From DASWKG01 sp036396755 (GTDB lineage Bacteria > Actinomycetota > UBA4738 > CALAEC01): DNA of 23,093 nucleotides. Each line of letters starts with the position of its first letter. Within the stretch, counting starts at the first letter, position 1. The DNA lies in NCBI GenBank assembly GCA_036396755.1, contig DASWKG010000150.1, positions 1 through 23,093 on the forward strand. Reading direction: 5' to 3'. Below the pieces are notes generated by a model. The model ran no database searches. It was given only the letters and a program-made list of their open reading frames with translations, and was not told the origin of the DNA. Positions 11,001 to 17,319 of this stretch are shown here, piece after piece. A program made the position numbers and the translations under genes.

Positions 11001-11553
11001 TGCGGTCGATGCGGACGCCGACCGTGTCCTTCTTGTCGACGTCGAACTCGAGCCAGGCGCCCCGGGCCGGGATGACCTTGCCGATGTGGATGGTGCGGTC
11101 GGTCGTCTTGTCGCGCTCGCGGCTGAAGTACACCCCGGGAGAGCGCACGAGCTGGGAGACGACCACCCGCTCGGTGCCGTTGATGATGAACGTGCCCCGG
11201 TCGGTCATCATCGGGAACTCGCCCATGAAGACCGGGGAGGACTTGATCTCCCCCGTCTCCTTGTTGATGAACTCGGCCTCGACGTGGAGCCCGGCCGAGT
11301 AGGTCATGTCCTTGTCCTTGCACTCCTCGACCGAGTGCTTGATCGGCTCGAAGCGGAAGTTCCCGAAGACCAGCTGGTAGGTCTCCGTGTAGTCCTCGAT
11401 GGGGCTGATCTCGCGGAAGACCTCCTTGAGGCCCTCGTTGATCAACCAGTCATAGGACTCTCGCTGGATCCCGATCAGGTCCGGGAGGTCGAGGACCTCC
11501 TGGTACCTGCTGAAGCTGACGCGCTCACGACCGGCAACGACGGTGTTCGGCAA
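8095..11553 (-). CDS. rpoB: DNA-directed RNA polymerase subunit beta
   Basis: The beta subunit of RNA polymerase forms the active-centre cleft with beta' and binds rifamycins. The product is 1152 aa. The rifampicin region (about 423-455) reads GTSQLSQFMDQTNPLAGL then THKRRLSALGPGG. The main resistance positions (D432, H442, S447) are wild type, so a sensitive pocket is predicted. A segment of about 43 residues (about 278-328, containing DWDQPRWRVFAQPYGG) is extra compared with M. tuberculosis RpoB. The start is TTG at 11553: a run of G (GGGGGG) lies seven bases upstream and an in-frame TAG lies just beyond, so no earlier start is possible. It is transcribed with rplJL and probably also from its own promoter. 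Confidence 0.98.
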   Translation of the reverse strand: MPNTVVAGRERVSFSRYQEVLDLPDLIGIQRESYDWLINEGLKEVFREISPIEDYTETYQLVFGNFRFEPIKHSVEECKDKDMTYSAGLHVEAEFINKETGEIKSSPVFMGEFPMMTDRGTFIINGTERVVVSQLVRSPGVYFSRERDKTTDRTIHIGKVIPARGAWLEFDVDKKDTVGVRIDRKRRQHVTVLLKALGWTVDEILELFDGAESIKNTLEKDSFETPEEALEDIYRKLRPGEPPTAESARNLLESLFFNPKRYDLARVGRYKVTKKLGELDDTLKKQLKARYDAMREASDKPERSDWDQPRWRVFAQPYGGERGGPQKEKSILTFEDLAKTIRYLVKLAAGEDPDNYEVDDIDHFGNRRLRSVGELIQNQVRIGLSRMERVVRERMTTQDVEAITPQSLVNIRPVVGAIKEFFGTSQLSQFMDQTNPLAGLTHKRRLSALGPGGLSRERAGFEVRDVHPSHYGRMCPIETPEGPNIGLIGSLSSFGRMNAFGFVETPYRNVEKGRVTEEIVYLTADEEDRYVIAQANAELDARGRFVTDHVLVRKKGGDVDYVVPDEVDFMDVSPKQIVSVAAAMIPFLEHDDANRALMGANMQRQAVPLLRAEAPFIGTGVELRAAVDAGDVILTEKAGSVEEVSADEITVKERDGAIRRYPLHKFRRSNQGTCINQKPIVKQGDKVSAGHVIADGPSTEEGEMALGKNLLVAFMSWEGHNYEDAIVISERLIKDDVLTSIHIEEHEVDARDTKLGPEEITRDIPNVSEEILKDLDERGIVRIGAEVNPGDYLVGKVTPKGETELTPEERLLRAIFGEKAREVRDTSLKVPHGETGKVIGVRVFTREDGDELPPGVNQLVRVYVAQKRKINDGDKLAGRHGNKGVIAKVLPEADMPFLQDGTPVDIILNPLGVPSRMNLGQVLETHLGWAAHQGFQVNGKRLEGPLHIATPVFDGAREEDIRQALETAGPNTDGNRMLDDNGKAMLVDGRTGEPFEQPVTVGYVYIMKLLHLVDDKIHARSTGPYSMITQQPLGGKAQFGGQRFGEMEVWALEAYGAAYALQELLTIKSDDILGRVKVYEAIVKGENIPEPGIPESFKVLIKEMQSLALNVEVLSAEGEEIEMRETDEDVFRAAEELGIDLSRREPAGAEIE

Positions 11554-11615
11554 AAGAGATCCCCCCTAGGGAATGACATGCGTGTAAGAGCACGCGGGAG
11601 ACGGCACGGCAACCG

Positions 11616-11647
11616 ATGATACTACAACTCGGCCTCCGCAAAGGCAA
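11616..11647 (-). promoter_or_regulatory. Candidate rpoBC promoter in the rplL-rpoB spacer
   Basis: On the minus strand TTGCCT (11647-11642) is followed after 17 bp by TAGTAT (11624-11619), with an overlapping TATCAT (11621-11616). Neither hexamer is a perfect consensus. The 169-bp spacer is longer than expected for a simple operon joint, and in mycobacteria rpoB has a promoter of its own. The predicted leader is about 60 nt. A weak GCCC/GGGC hairpin near 11671-11685 might act as the rplL-rpoB attenuator, but its stem is only four pairs. Confidence 0.4.
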
Positions 11648-11722
11648 TAGGAAGATCGCACGTCCTGGAAACGCCCCAAAACGGGCACTTCCGGGCGTCG
11701 ACCCGGCCCGACCAGCGGCCCG

Positions 11723-12109
11723 CTAGGCGAGCTCGACGGTGGCTCCGGCCGCCTCGAGCTTCTCCTTGGCCTGGTCGGCCGTCTCCTTGTTGACCTTCTC
11801 CAGGACCGGCTTGGGGGCGCTGTCCACCAGCTCCTTGGCCTCCTTGAGACCGAGCTGGGTGAGGGCGCGCACCTCCTTGATGACCTGGATCTTCTTGTCG
11901 CCGGCCGACTGGATGACGACGTCGAACTCGTCCTTCTCCTCCTCGGCTCCGGCATCGCCGGCACCGGGAGCCATCATCGCGACCGGCGCCGCCATGGCCG
12001 CGGCCTGGACGTCGAAGGTCTCCTCGAACTGCTTGATGAACTCCGAGAGCTCGAGGAGCGTCATCTCCTTGAACGCACCCATGAGGTCATCGCTCGAGAG
12101 CTTGGCCAT
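11723..12109 (-). CDS. rplL: 50S ribosomal protein L7/L12
   Basis: This protein forms the flexible stalk of the 50S subunit that recruits translational GTPases such as EF-G and EF-Tu. The 128-aa product has an N-terminal dimerisation helix region (1 to about 50, containing TLLELSEFIKQFEE), an Ala/Gly/Met-rich hinge, and a C-terminal domain with the conserved KIQVIKEVRALTQLGLKEAK and LVDSAPKPV. The ATG at 12109 follows the rplJ TAG with no gap, and GGAGG lies eight bases upstream inside rplJ, so the two are translationally coupled. Several copies are needed per L10, which fits the strong ribosome-binding site. Confidence 0.98.
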   Translation of the reverse strand: MAKLSSDDLMGAFKEMTLLELSEFIKQFEETFDVQAAAMAAPVAMMAPGAGDAGAEEEKDEFDVVIQSAGDKKIQVIKEVRALTQLGLKEAKELVDSAPKPVLEKVNKETADQAKEKLEAAGATVELA

Positions 12110-12847
12110 CTATCCTTCCTCCTTCGTGCTGGGCTCGGTCGTCTCTTCCGTCTCGCTGGGTTCCGTCGTGGGGGGCTCGGTGGTCGGCTCGGTGGTGGGG
12201 GGCTCGCCCTCTGGCTCCGTGGTGGGCTGGTCGCCGTTCGGGCTCGGCTGCTCGGCGGCGGCCTCGGGAGCCTCGGGCTCGACGGAAGCCTCCTCGGCGG
12301 CGGGAGCCTCGGCTTCGGCGGGCGCCTCCTCACCGGGGAGCTTCTCCTTGTAGGCCTCCAGCAGCGAGAGGAACTTGCTCTGGAGCGCCTGGAACAGGTA
12401 GGCCGCCTTCGACATGTGGGCACCGAACAGGCCGGCGATCTTCGCGAGCATCGCCTCGCGCGAGTCGAGAGAGGCGAGCTCCTTGATCTGGTCCGCGGTG
12501 AGGATCCGCCCCTCCGCGAACCCGGCCTTGACCTCCATGACGGGGAACTTCTTGGCCGCGTCGATCAGGGCCTTCGCCCCCATCACGACGTCGCCGCGGA
12601 CGTAGGCGATCGCGGTGGGCCCCTCGAGGAACTCCTCGAGGTCGGTCAGCCCCACCTCGCGCACCGCGAGCTTGGTGAGCGTGTTCTTGACCACCGAGAA
12701 CTGGGCGTCCACGTCGAGGAGCGCGGTCCGCACCTCGCCGATGTCGGGGACCGAGAGCCCGCGGTAGTCGACGAGCACGGCGGCCTCGGAGCCCTCGAGG
12801 CGCTCCTTGATCTCCCTGACCTTGGCTTCCTTCTCCGGCTTCGGCAT
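12110..12847 (-). CDS. rplJ: 50S ribosomal protein L10 with a long acidic C-terminal tail
   Basis: L10 anchors L7/L12 dimers to the 50S stalk base and in many bacteria represses its own operon. Residues 1-170 are a normal L10, opening MPKPEKEAKVREIKERLEGS, with the VDYRGLSV motif, KNTLTKLA, and the C-terminal helix that binds L7/L12. A tail of 75 residues (171-245) follows. It is rich in Glu, Pro, Ala and Thr and has five TTEP repeats (first at 209, last at 236). Most L10 proteins stop near 165-180 aa. The ATG at 12847 has GAGAGGA a few bases upstream. The reading frame is open further upstream, but that part has no L10 similarity and falls in the leader. The stop abuts the rplL ATG. Confidence 0.96.
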   Translation of the reverse strand: MPKPEKEAKVREIKERLEGSEAAVLVDYRGLSVPDIGEVRTALLDVDAQFSVVKNTLTKLAVREVGLTDLEEFLEGPTAIAYVRGDVVMGAKALIDAAKKFPVMEVKAGFAEGRILTADQIKELASLDSREAMLAKIAGLFGAHMSKAAYLFQALQSKFLSLLEAYKEKLPGEEAPAEAEAPAAEEASVEPEAPEAAAEQPSPNGDQPTTEPEGEPPTTEPTTEPPTTEPSETEETTEPSTKEEG

Positions 12848-12874
12848 CTGGGTCCTCTCGACGAAGAAACGTCT

Positions 12875-12959
12875 CCGCGACAGCACGCGCGAAGACGCTC
12901 GCGCCTCGGCAGGTACCTCCGCTCGCGGAGGATTACGCTTCCGCCCCTGCTGTCTGCGG
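12875..12959 (-). promoter_or_regulatory. Probable L10 leader (autoregulatory 5' RNA of rplJL)
   Basis: The sequence between the predicted transcription start (about 12960) and the rplJ ribosome-binding site can fold into a closed three-way arrangement. An outer stem pairs CCGC plus GACAGCA (12959-12956 and 12954-12948, with one bulged A at 12955) with TGCTGTCGCGG (12885-12875). It encloses two hairpins: a 6-bp stem within CCTCCGCGAGCGGAGG (12931-12916) and GCGCGA/TCGCGC (12904-12899 with 12892-12887). Position and shape fit the known class of L10(L12)4-binding leaders that control rplJL translation. I could not confirm the kink-turn, so the identity is inferred. Confidence 0.55.
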
Positions 12960-12966
12960 CTCGCAC

Positions 12967-12996
12967 AGGATACGGGACCCGCCCGAACGGCGTCAA
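12967..12996 (-). promoter_or_regulatory. Promoter of the rplJL-rpoBC operon
   Basis: On the minus strand TTGACG (12996-12991) is followed after 18 bp by TATCCT (12972-12967). The predicted start, about 12960, falls exactly at the base of the folded L10 leader, which supports the call. The rest of the 310-bp divergent region (12848-13157) holds this leader, this promoter and the subtilase promoter on the other strand. I see no gene in it. Confidence 0.6.
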
Positions 12997-13101
12997 CGCG
13001 CGGCGCGATTCGACGCGCTCTGCGCCACCTACCGTGGAGGTGGGTAGCGGAGAGCGCGTCGGGAGAACCATGGCTGGGGCGGATCTTCTCGTCGTTGCCC
13101 C

Positions 13102-13130
13102 TTGACAGAGGAGCCGCGAAGCGGTCGAAT
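13102..13130 (+). promoter_or_regulatory. Promoter of the subtilase gene
   Basis: A perfect -35 TTGACA (13102-13107) is followed after 17 bp by TCGAAT (13125-13130, four of six matches to TATAAT). The predicted start is near 13137, giving a short leader of about 20 nt. A GGAGG Shine-Dalgarno at 13148 is well placed for the GTG at 13158. Confidence 0.65.
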
Positions 13131-13157
13131 CCGGGCTTCGGAGAAAAGGAGGTGCCC

Positions 13158-14726
13158 GTGCCCGCGTTCCGTCGCTCAGCCGTCCTGTCGCTCGCCCTGC
13201 TCGCCCCGACCGTTCTGTCCCTCGGGCCCGCGGCCGCCGACGAGCCCACGTTGTCCGAGCCAACCCGGCCCTGGTCGGGCCCGGCGCCCCTCGTCGGGAC
13301 CGATCAGCCCGGCGCCATCGAGGGCCACTACATCGTGGTGTTCCGCAAGGGGACGAGCGACGCGGAGGTGACCGCCGTCGAGCGCGTCGCCGAGCTGCTG
13401 GGCGCCCGGGTCTCCCACCACTACGATGCGGCCCTGGTCGGTTTCGCCGCGGCCCTGCCCCCCGAGCTCGTCGGGATGCTCCGGCACCATCCCAAGGTCG
13501 CCTACATGGAGATGGACCAGGAGATCCACCTCCGGACCACGCAGTCGCCTGCCACGTGGGGGCTCGACCGGATCGATCAGCGCAACCTCCCGCTCAACAA
13601 CGCCTACACGTACACGGCCGCCGGGTCGGGGGTGAAGGCATACGTCATCGACACCGGCATCCGCGCCACCCACACGCAGTTCGGGGGCCGGGTCACGAGT
13701 GGCTACACCGCGATCAGCGACGGGAACGGCACGAGCGACTGCAACGGGCACGGCACCCACGTCTCCGGGACCGTCGGCGGCGCCACGTACGGCGTTGCCA
13801 AGACGGTGAGCCTCGTGGCCGTTCGGGTCCTCAACTGCCAGGGCAGCGGGACGAACTCGGGTGTGGTCGCCGGCGTGAACTGGGTCACCTCCGACCACTC
13901 GGCGGGACAGCGCGCGGTCGCGAACATGAGCCTCGGCGGGGGGGCTTCCTCCGCCCTGGACAGCGCGGTGGCCAACTCGATCGCCGACGGCGTCACCTAC
14001 GCGATCGCCGCCGGCAACGACAACGCGAACGCGTGCAACTACTCGCCGGCGCGGGTGGCGTCTGCCATCACGGTCGGCTCGACCACCAGCTCGGACGCGA
14101 GGTCCTCGTTCTCGAACTACGGCACGTGCCTCGACCTGTTCGCGCCCGGCTCGAGCATCACGTCCGCCTGGTCCACGAGCGACACGGCGACGAACACCAT
14201 CAGCGGGACGTCGATGGCGACGCCCCACGTGGCGGGGGCGGCGGCCCTGTACCTGGAGACCAACGGCGCGGCCGCGCCCTCGACCGTCCGGGACGCGCTG
14301 GTGAACAACGCGACCAGCGGCGTCGTCTCGAACCCGGGATCCGGCTCCCCGAACCGCCTCCTCTACACGGGAACCGGGGCCCCGCCACCGCCTCCCCCAC
14401 CGCCCCCGCCGCCCCCCGACTGCGGCGTCGACTACACGGGCTCTCTGTCCGGCGCCGGCGACTACGACTACCAGCCGAACGGGACCTACTACCAGTCGGC
14501 CGCCGGCACGCACAAGGGCTGCCTGCACGGGCCCGCGGGCACCGACTTCGACCTCTACCTCTACCGGTGGAACAGCAGCTACGGCTTCTGGCAGACGGTC
14601 GCGGCGAGCGAGAGCGCCACGTCGGAGGAGACGATCACCTACAACGGAACGGCCGGGTACTACCTGTGGGAGGTCTACGCCTACTCCGGCTCCGGAAGCT
14701 ACACGGTGGAGATCCAGCACCCGTAA
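13158..14726 (+). CDS. Secreted proteinase K-type subtilisin-like serine protease with PPC domain
   Basis: Predicted secreted endopeptidase of family S8A. From the N-terminus of the 522-aa product: a Sec signal peptide (1 to about 27, ending PAAAD); an inhibitor I9 propeptide (about 58-124, with GHYIVVFRKG); the catalytic domain (about 133-405); a run of 12 prolines (409-420); and a C-terminal pre-peptidase (PPC) beta-sandwich (422-522). The triad is D165 (VIDTG), H198 (NGHGTH) and S352 (GTSMATP), with oxyanion N287 (AAGND). C195, C227, C293 and C324 could form disulfides. I chose GTG 13158 because GGAGG ends five bases upstream; GTG 13152 overlaps that site. It faces opposite to the ribosomal genes, with its own promoter and terminator, so it is an independent unit, probably for scavenging extracellular protein. 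Confidence 0.93.
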   Translation: MPAFRRSAVLSLALLAPTVLSLGPAAADEPTLSEPTRPWSGPAPLVGTDQPGAIEGHYIVVFRKGTSDAEVTAVERVAELLGARVSHHYDAALVGFAAALPPELVGMLRHHPKVAYMEMDQEIHLRTTQSPATWGLDRIDQRNLPLNNAYTYTAAGSGVKAYVIDTGIRATHTQFGGRVTSGYTAISDGNGTSDCNGHGTHVSGTVGGATYGVAKTVSLVAVRVLNCQGSGTNSGVVAGVNWVTSDHSAGQRAVANMSLGGGASSALDSAVANSIADGVTYAIAAGNDNANACNYSPARVASAITVGSTTSSDARSSFSNYGTCLDLFAPGSSITSAWSTSDTATNTISGTSMATPHVAGAAALYLETNGAAAPSTVRDALVNNATSGVVSNPGSGSPNRLLYTGTGAPPPPPPPPPPPPDCGVDYTGSLSGAGDYDYQPNGTYYQSAAGTHKGCLHGPAGTDFDLYLYRWNSSYGFWQTVAASESATSEETITYNGTAGYYLWEVYAYSGSGSYTVEIQHP

Positions 14727-14741
14727 CCGAACCACCGGGAA

Positions 14742-14775
14742 CGAAGAGGCCGCCCCGATCGGGGCGGCCTCTTCG
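14742..14775. terminator. Bidirectional terminator between the subtilase and rplA
   Basis: A perfect inverted repeat with 15-bp arms (CGAAGAGGCCGCCCC, 14742-14756, and its complement at 14761-14775) and a GATC loop lies between two convergent stop codons, the subtilase TAA at 14726 and the rplA TGA at 14797-14795. Neither side has a long T tract. The stem stability and the convergent position make it the obvious end point for both transcripts. Confidence 0.8.
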
Positions 14776-14794
14776 TGTTCCGGTGCTCCGTGTG

Positions 14795-15574
14795 TCAGGT
14801 CGAGGCGCCGGCCTCGGCCGGGGTGCCTGCGTCGGCCGAAGCCGCCGGTCCCGCGGGAGCTTCCGATGGCTCATCGGCCTCGATGCCCCTGATCCTGGCG
14901 GGGTCGATGCGGATGCCGGGGCCCATGGTCGTGGACATCGTCACGCCCTTAACGTAGCGGCCCTTGGCGGCGGACGGCTTGGCGCGGAGGATCTCGTCGA
15001 CCACGGCCAGGTAGTTCTCGACCAGCGCCCGCTCCTCGAAGGAGCGCTTGCCGATCGCCACGTGGACGTTCGCGCCCTTGTCGGTGCGGTACTCGATCTT
15101 GCCGCCCTTGATGTCGGCCACGGCCTTGCCGATGTCGTCGGAGACGGTCCCGGCCTTCGGGTTCGGCATGAGGCCGCGCGGGCCGAGCACCCGCCCGGCC
15201 TTGCCGACCACCGGCATCATGTCGGGTGTCGCGACGGCCGCCTCGAAGTCCATGTTGCCTTTCAGGACCTCGGCGACGAGGTCCTCGCCGCCCACCACGT
15301 CGGCGCCTGCCTCCTTCGCCTCGCGGGCCTTGTCGCCCACGGCGAACGCAGCGACGCGCACCGTCTTCCCCGTGCCGTTCGGGAGGGCCACCGTGCCGCG
15401 GATCATCTGGTCGGCCTTGCGCGGGTCGACCCCGAGGCGGAACGCCACCTCGACCGACTCGTCGAACTTCGCGGCCGGCAGCTCCTTGATGATCTTGAGC
15501 GCGTCGGTCGGGGTGTGGAGCGCCTCGCGGTCGATCGCCTTGACCGAGTCGTCGAATCGCTTGCCCTGGCCCAT
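14795..15574 (-). CDS. rplA: 50S ribosomal protein L1 with Ala/Pro/Glu-rich C-terminal extension
   Basis: L1 forms the mobile stalk near the ribosomal E site and helps release deacylated tRNA. It often also represses rplKA translation. The 259-aa product has the L1 core, including the signature GRVLGPRGLMPNPKAGTV and KGGKIEYRTDKGANVH. The core normally ends near 230-235 residues; here about 28 extra residues rich in Ala, Pro, Glu and Ser follow (APAGPAASADAGTPAEAGAST near the end). The ATG at 15574 overlaps the rplK TGA by one base (TGATG), so translation is coupled. It is the last gene of the secE-nusG-rplKA operon. Confidence 0.97.
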   Translation of the reverse strand: MGQGKRFDDSVKAIDREALHTPTDALKIIKELPAAKFDESVEVAFRLGVDPRKADQMIRGTVALPNGTGKTVRVAAFAVGDKAREAKEAGADVVGGEDLVAEVLKGNMDFEAAVATPDMMPVVGKAGRVLGPRGLMPNPKAGTVSDDIGKAVADIKGGKIEYRTDKGANVHVAIGKRSFEERALVENYLAVVDEILRAKPSAAKGRYVKGVTMSTTMGPGIRIDPARIRGIEADEPSEAPAGPAASADAGTPAEAGAST

Positions 15575-16011
15575 CAGGCACCCACCTCGATGCCCATGCT
15601 GCGGGCGGTGCCCTCGATGATCTTCATCGCGGCGTCCACGTCGCGCGCGTTCAGGTCCTTCATCTTCGCCTCGGCGATCTGGCGCACCTGGTCCTTCGAG
15701 AGCCGGGCCACCTTCAGACGATTCGGCTCGCCCGAGCCCTTCTCGACCTTGGCCGCCTGCTTGATCAGCTCGGCGGCCGGCGGCTGCTTGGTGATGAACG
15801 AGAAGCTGCGGTCCTCGTAGATCGTGAGCTCGACGGGGATGACCTGGCCCATCTGGGCCTGGGTGGCCTCGTTGTACGCCTTGCAGAACTCCATGATGTT
15901 GACGCCGTGCTGGCCGAGCGCGGTGCCGACCGGCGGCGCCGGGGTAGCCTGGCCGGCTCGGATCTGGAGCTTGACGTTGGCGAGGACCTTCTTCTTCCTG
16001 CGATTGGCCAT
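15574..16011 (-). CDS. rplK: 50S ribosomal protein L11
   Basis: L11 sits at the GTPase-associated centre of the 50S subunit on 23S rRNA helices 43/44, takes part in factor-dependent GTP hydrolysis, and is part of the thiostrepton site. The 145-aa product has the proline-rich N-terminal segment (TPAPPVGTALGQHGVNIMEF) and the C-terminal RNA-binding helix region (DLNARDVDAAMKIIEGTARS). The ATG at 16011 has GGAGG eight bases upstream. It follows nusG after 60 nt, which contain a 6-bp GGCGGC/GCCGCC hairpin (16039-16056) of unknown role. Confidence 0.98.
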   Translation of the reverse strand: MANRRKKKVLANVKLQIRAGQATPAPPVGTALGQHGVNIMEFCKAYNEATQAQMGQVIPVELTIYEDRSFSFITKQPPAAELIKQAAKVEKGSGEPNRLKVARLSKDQVRQIAEAKMKDLNARDVDAAMKIIEGTARSMGIEVGA

Positions 16012-16071
16012 TCGATCTCCCTCCTTCGCGGTTCAAACGGCGGCGCTGCGGCCGCCTCCCGCTGTGGGTTC

Positions 16072-16986
16072 CTAGACTTTCGCGACCTGGTCGAACCCCA
16101 GCTCGACGGGGGTCTCGCGGTCGAAGATGTTGACCATCACCTTCACCTTTGACTGGTCGACGTTGATCTCGCTGATCGTGCCGTTGAAGTCGGCGAACGG
16201 CCCGGCGATGATCCGCACCACGTCGCCTTCCTCGAACTCGAGGCGGGGAGTCGCAACCGCGGTTCCCTTCTTCACGGCGAGGATCTTCTCCACCTCGGCC
16301 CGCGACAGCGGCGTCGGCTTCTGGCCGGTGCCCGAGGACACGAACCCGGTCACGCCCGGCGTATTGCGGACCACGTACCAGGAATCGTCGTCGTAGAACA
16401 TCCGGACCAGGAGGTAGCCGGGGAACCGCTTCTTCTGCACCACCTGCTTGCGGCCGCCCTTCACCTCCATCACGTCTTCCATCGGGATGATCACGTCGAA
16501 GATGTGGTCCTGCATCTGCATCGTGTGGATGCGCGACTCGAGGTTCGCCTTCACCTTGTTCTCGTAGCCCGCGTAGGTGTGGACGACGTACCACTCGCCG
16601 GGCCCGGACATGAAGTCCTCTTCGGGCTCCTCCTCGACGACGGGAGCCTCGTCGGCTGCTGCGGCCGGCTCGTCCGCCGGGGGCTCCTCGGGAGCAGGCT
16701 CCTCCGCCTCGGGGATCTCGACCGTGGTCGTCGCCTCGGGCTCGGGTGCCGGCTCCGGCGCTTGCTCGGGTGCCGGCTCCGGCGCTTGCTCGGGTGCCGG
16801 CTCGGGTTCGGGCTCCGGCTCGGGCTCCGGCTCCGGAAGTCCGTCGTCGGAGGCGACGCCCGCCTCGTCCGTCGCCTCGGGCTGGTCCTGGACGTCGGTC
16901 ACCACCGAATCGGAGGAGGCCGAGAGCTCGTCGGAGGGATCCGATCCGTCGGCGTCGGGCTGCTGGGGAGTGTCCTCGGACGTCAT
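16072..16986 (-). CDS. nusG: Transcription termination/antitermination factor NusG with long acidic N-terminal extension
   Basis: NusG binds the RNA polymerase clamp, modulates pausing and links transcription to Rho or ribosomes. The product is 304 aa. The NGN domain starts near residue 132 (WYVVHTYAGYENKVKANL) and includes FPGYLLVRM and VVRNTPGVTGFV. The KOW domain follows from about 252 (FEEGDVVRIIAGPFADFNG). Residues 1 to about 128 are a low-complexity acidic extension of Glu, Pro, Ala, Asp and Ser, including PEPEPEPEPEP and an APEQAPEP repeat. Actinobacterial NusG proteins commonly carry an acidic extension, but this one is long and repetitive. I chose ATG 16986, seven bases after the secE stop; its Shine-Dalgarno is weak, so coupling to secE is likely. 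A start at 17022 inside secE is less likely. Confidence 0.95.
   Translation of the reverse strand: MTSEDTPQQPDADGSDPSDELSASSDSVVTDVQDQPEATDEAGVASDDGLPEPEPEPEPEPEPAPEQAPEPAPEQAPEPAPEPEATTTVEIPEAEEPAPEEPPADEPAAAADEAPVVEEEPEEDFMSGPGEWYVVHTYAGYENKVKANLESRIHTMQMQDHIFDVIIPMEDVMEVKGGRKQVVQKKRFPGYLLVRMFYDDDSWYVVRNTPGVTGFVSSGTGQKPTPLSRAEVEKILAVKKGTAVATPRLEFEEGDVVRIIAGPFADFNGTISEINVDQSKVKVMVNIFDRETPVELGFDQVAKV
16739..16800. repeat. 24-bp tandem repeat inside nusG
   Basis: A 24-bp unit (beginning ctcgggtgccggctccggcg on the plus strand) is present in two identical copies followed by a partial third. On the coding strand it encodes the 8-residue repeat APEQAPEP. Adjacent shorter ggctc/cgggct repeats encode the PEPEPE run. 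Perfect identity between copies points to recent slippage or unequal recombination, and copy number may differ between strains. Confidence 0.85.
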
Positions 16987-16993
16987 GGAAGGC

Positions 16994-17305
16994 TCAGTTG
17001 AGACCGAACACGCGGAAGACACCGCGCGCGATGGCGAAGTCGAGGCCGAACACGTAGCTGGTCAGCACGACGACCGTGACCAGCACAACAAGGGTGTAGG
17101 TGAGCATCTCGCGGCGGCTCGGCCAGTTGACCTTCTTCAGCTCGCCCCGGACCTCCTTGAGGAACTGCCGGAAGCCGGTGCGGCCCTTCTTCTGCTCCAT
17201 CATCTGCCGCTGACGCCGAACGGCGGCTTCACGGCCGCCACCCGCGCCGGCCTTCTCGCCGGCCCGTTCGCGCCGCTGCATCGCTCGCTTGGCTTGTCTG
17301 TTCAT
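16994..17305 (-). CDS. secE: Preprotein translocase subunit SecE
   Basis: SecE is the essential clamp subunit of the SecYEG protein-conducting channel in the plasma membrane. The 103-aa product is the short single-span form. It has a basic, glutamine- and arginine-rich N-terminus, the conserved amphipathic segment with ELKKVNWPSRREML (about 55-68), and one transmembrane helix (about 68-90). The ATG at 17305 has AGGGGAG five bases upstream. It lies directly after tRNA-Trp and seven bases before nusG, the order found in mycobacteria. Confidence 0.96.
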   Translation of the reverse strand: MNRQAKRAMQRRERAGEKAGAGGGREAAVRRQRQMMEQKKGRTGFRQFLKEVRGELKKVNWPSRREMLTYTLVVLVTVVVLTSYVFGLDFAIARGVFRVFGLN

Positions 17306-17319
17306 CCATGCTCCCCTTG

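Noticed and set aside
4589..11619. Two plus-strand frames of over 1000 codons antisense to rpoC and rpoB
   Set aside because: Antisense frames in high-G+C genes are commonly free of stops. Both coincide with real rpoBC codons and show only biased composition.
12848..13249. N-terminal extension of rplJ to 13249
   Set aside because: The upstream residues have no L10 similarity, and the region contains the rplJ promoter, leader and the subtilase promoter. A good Shine-Dalgarno precedes ATG 12847.
16739..16830. CRISPR-like short repeats
   Set aside because: The repeats are contiguous, in frame and without unique spacers. They encode the NusG low-complexity extension.
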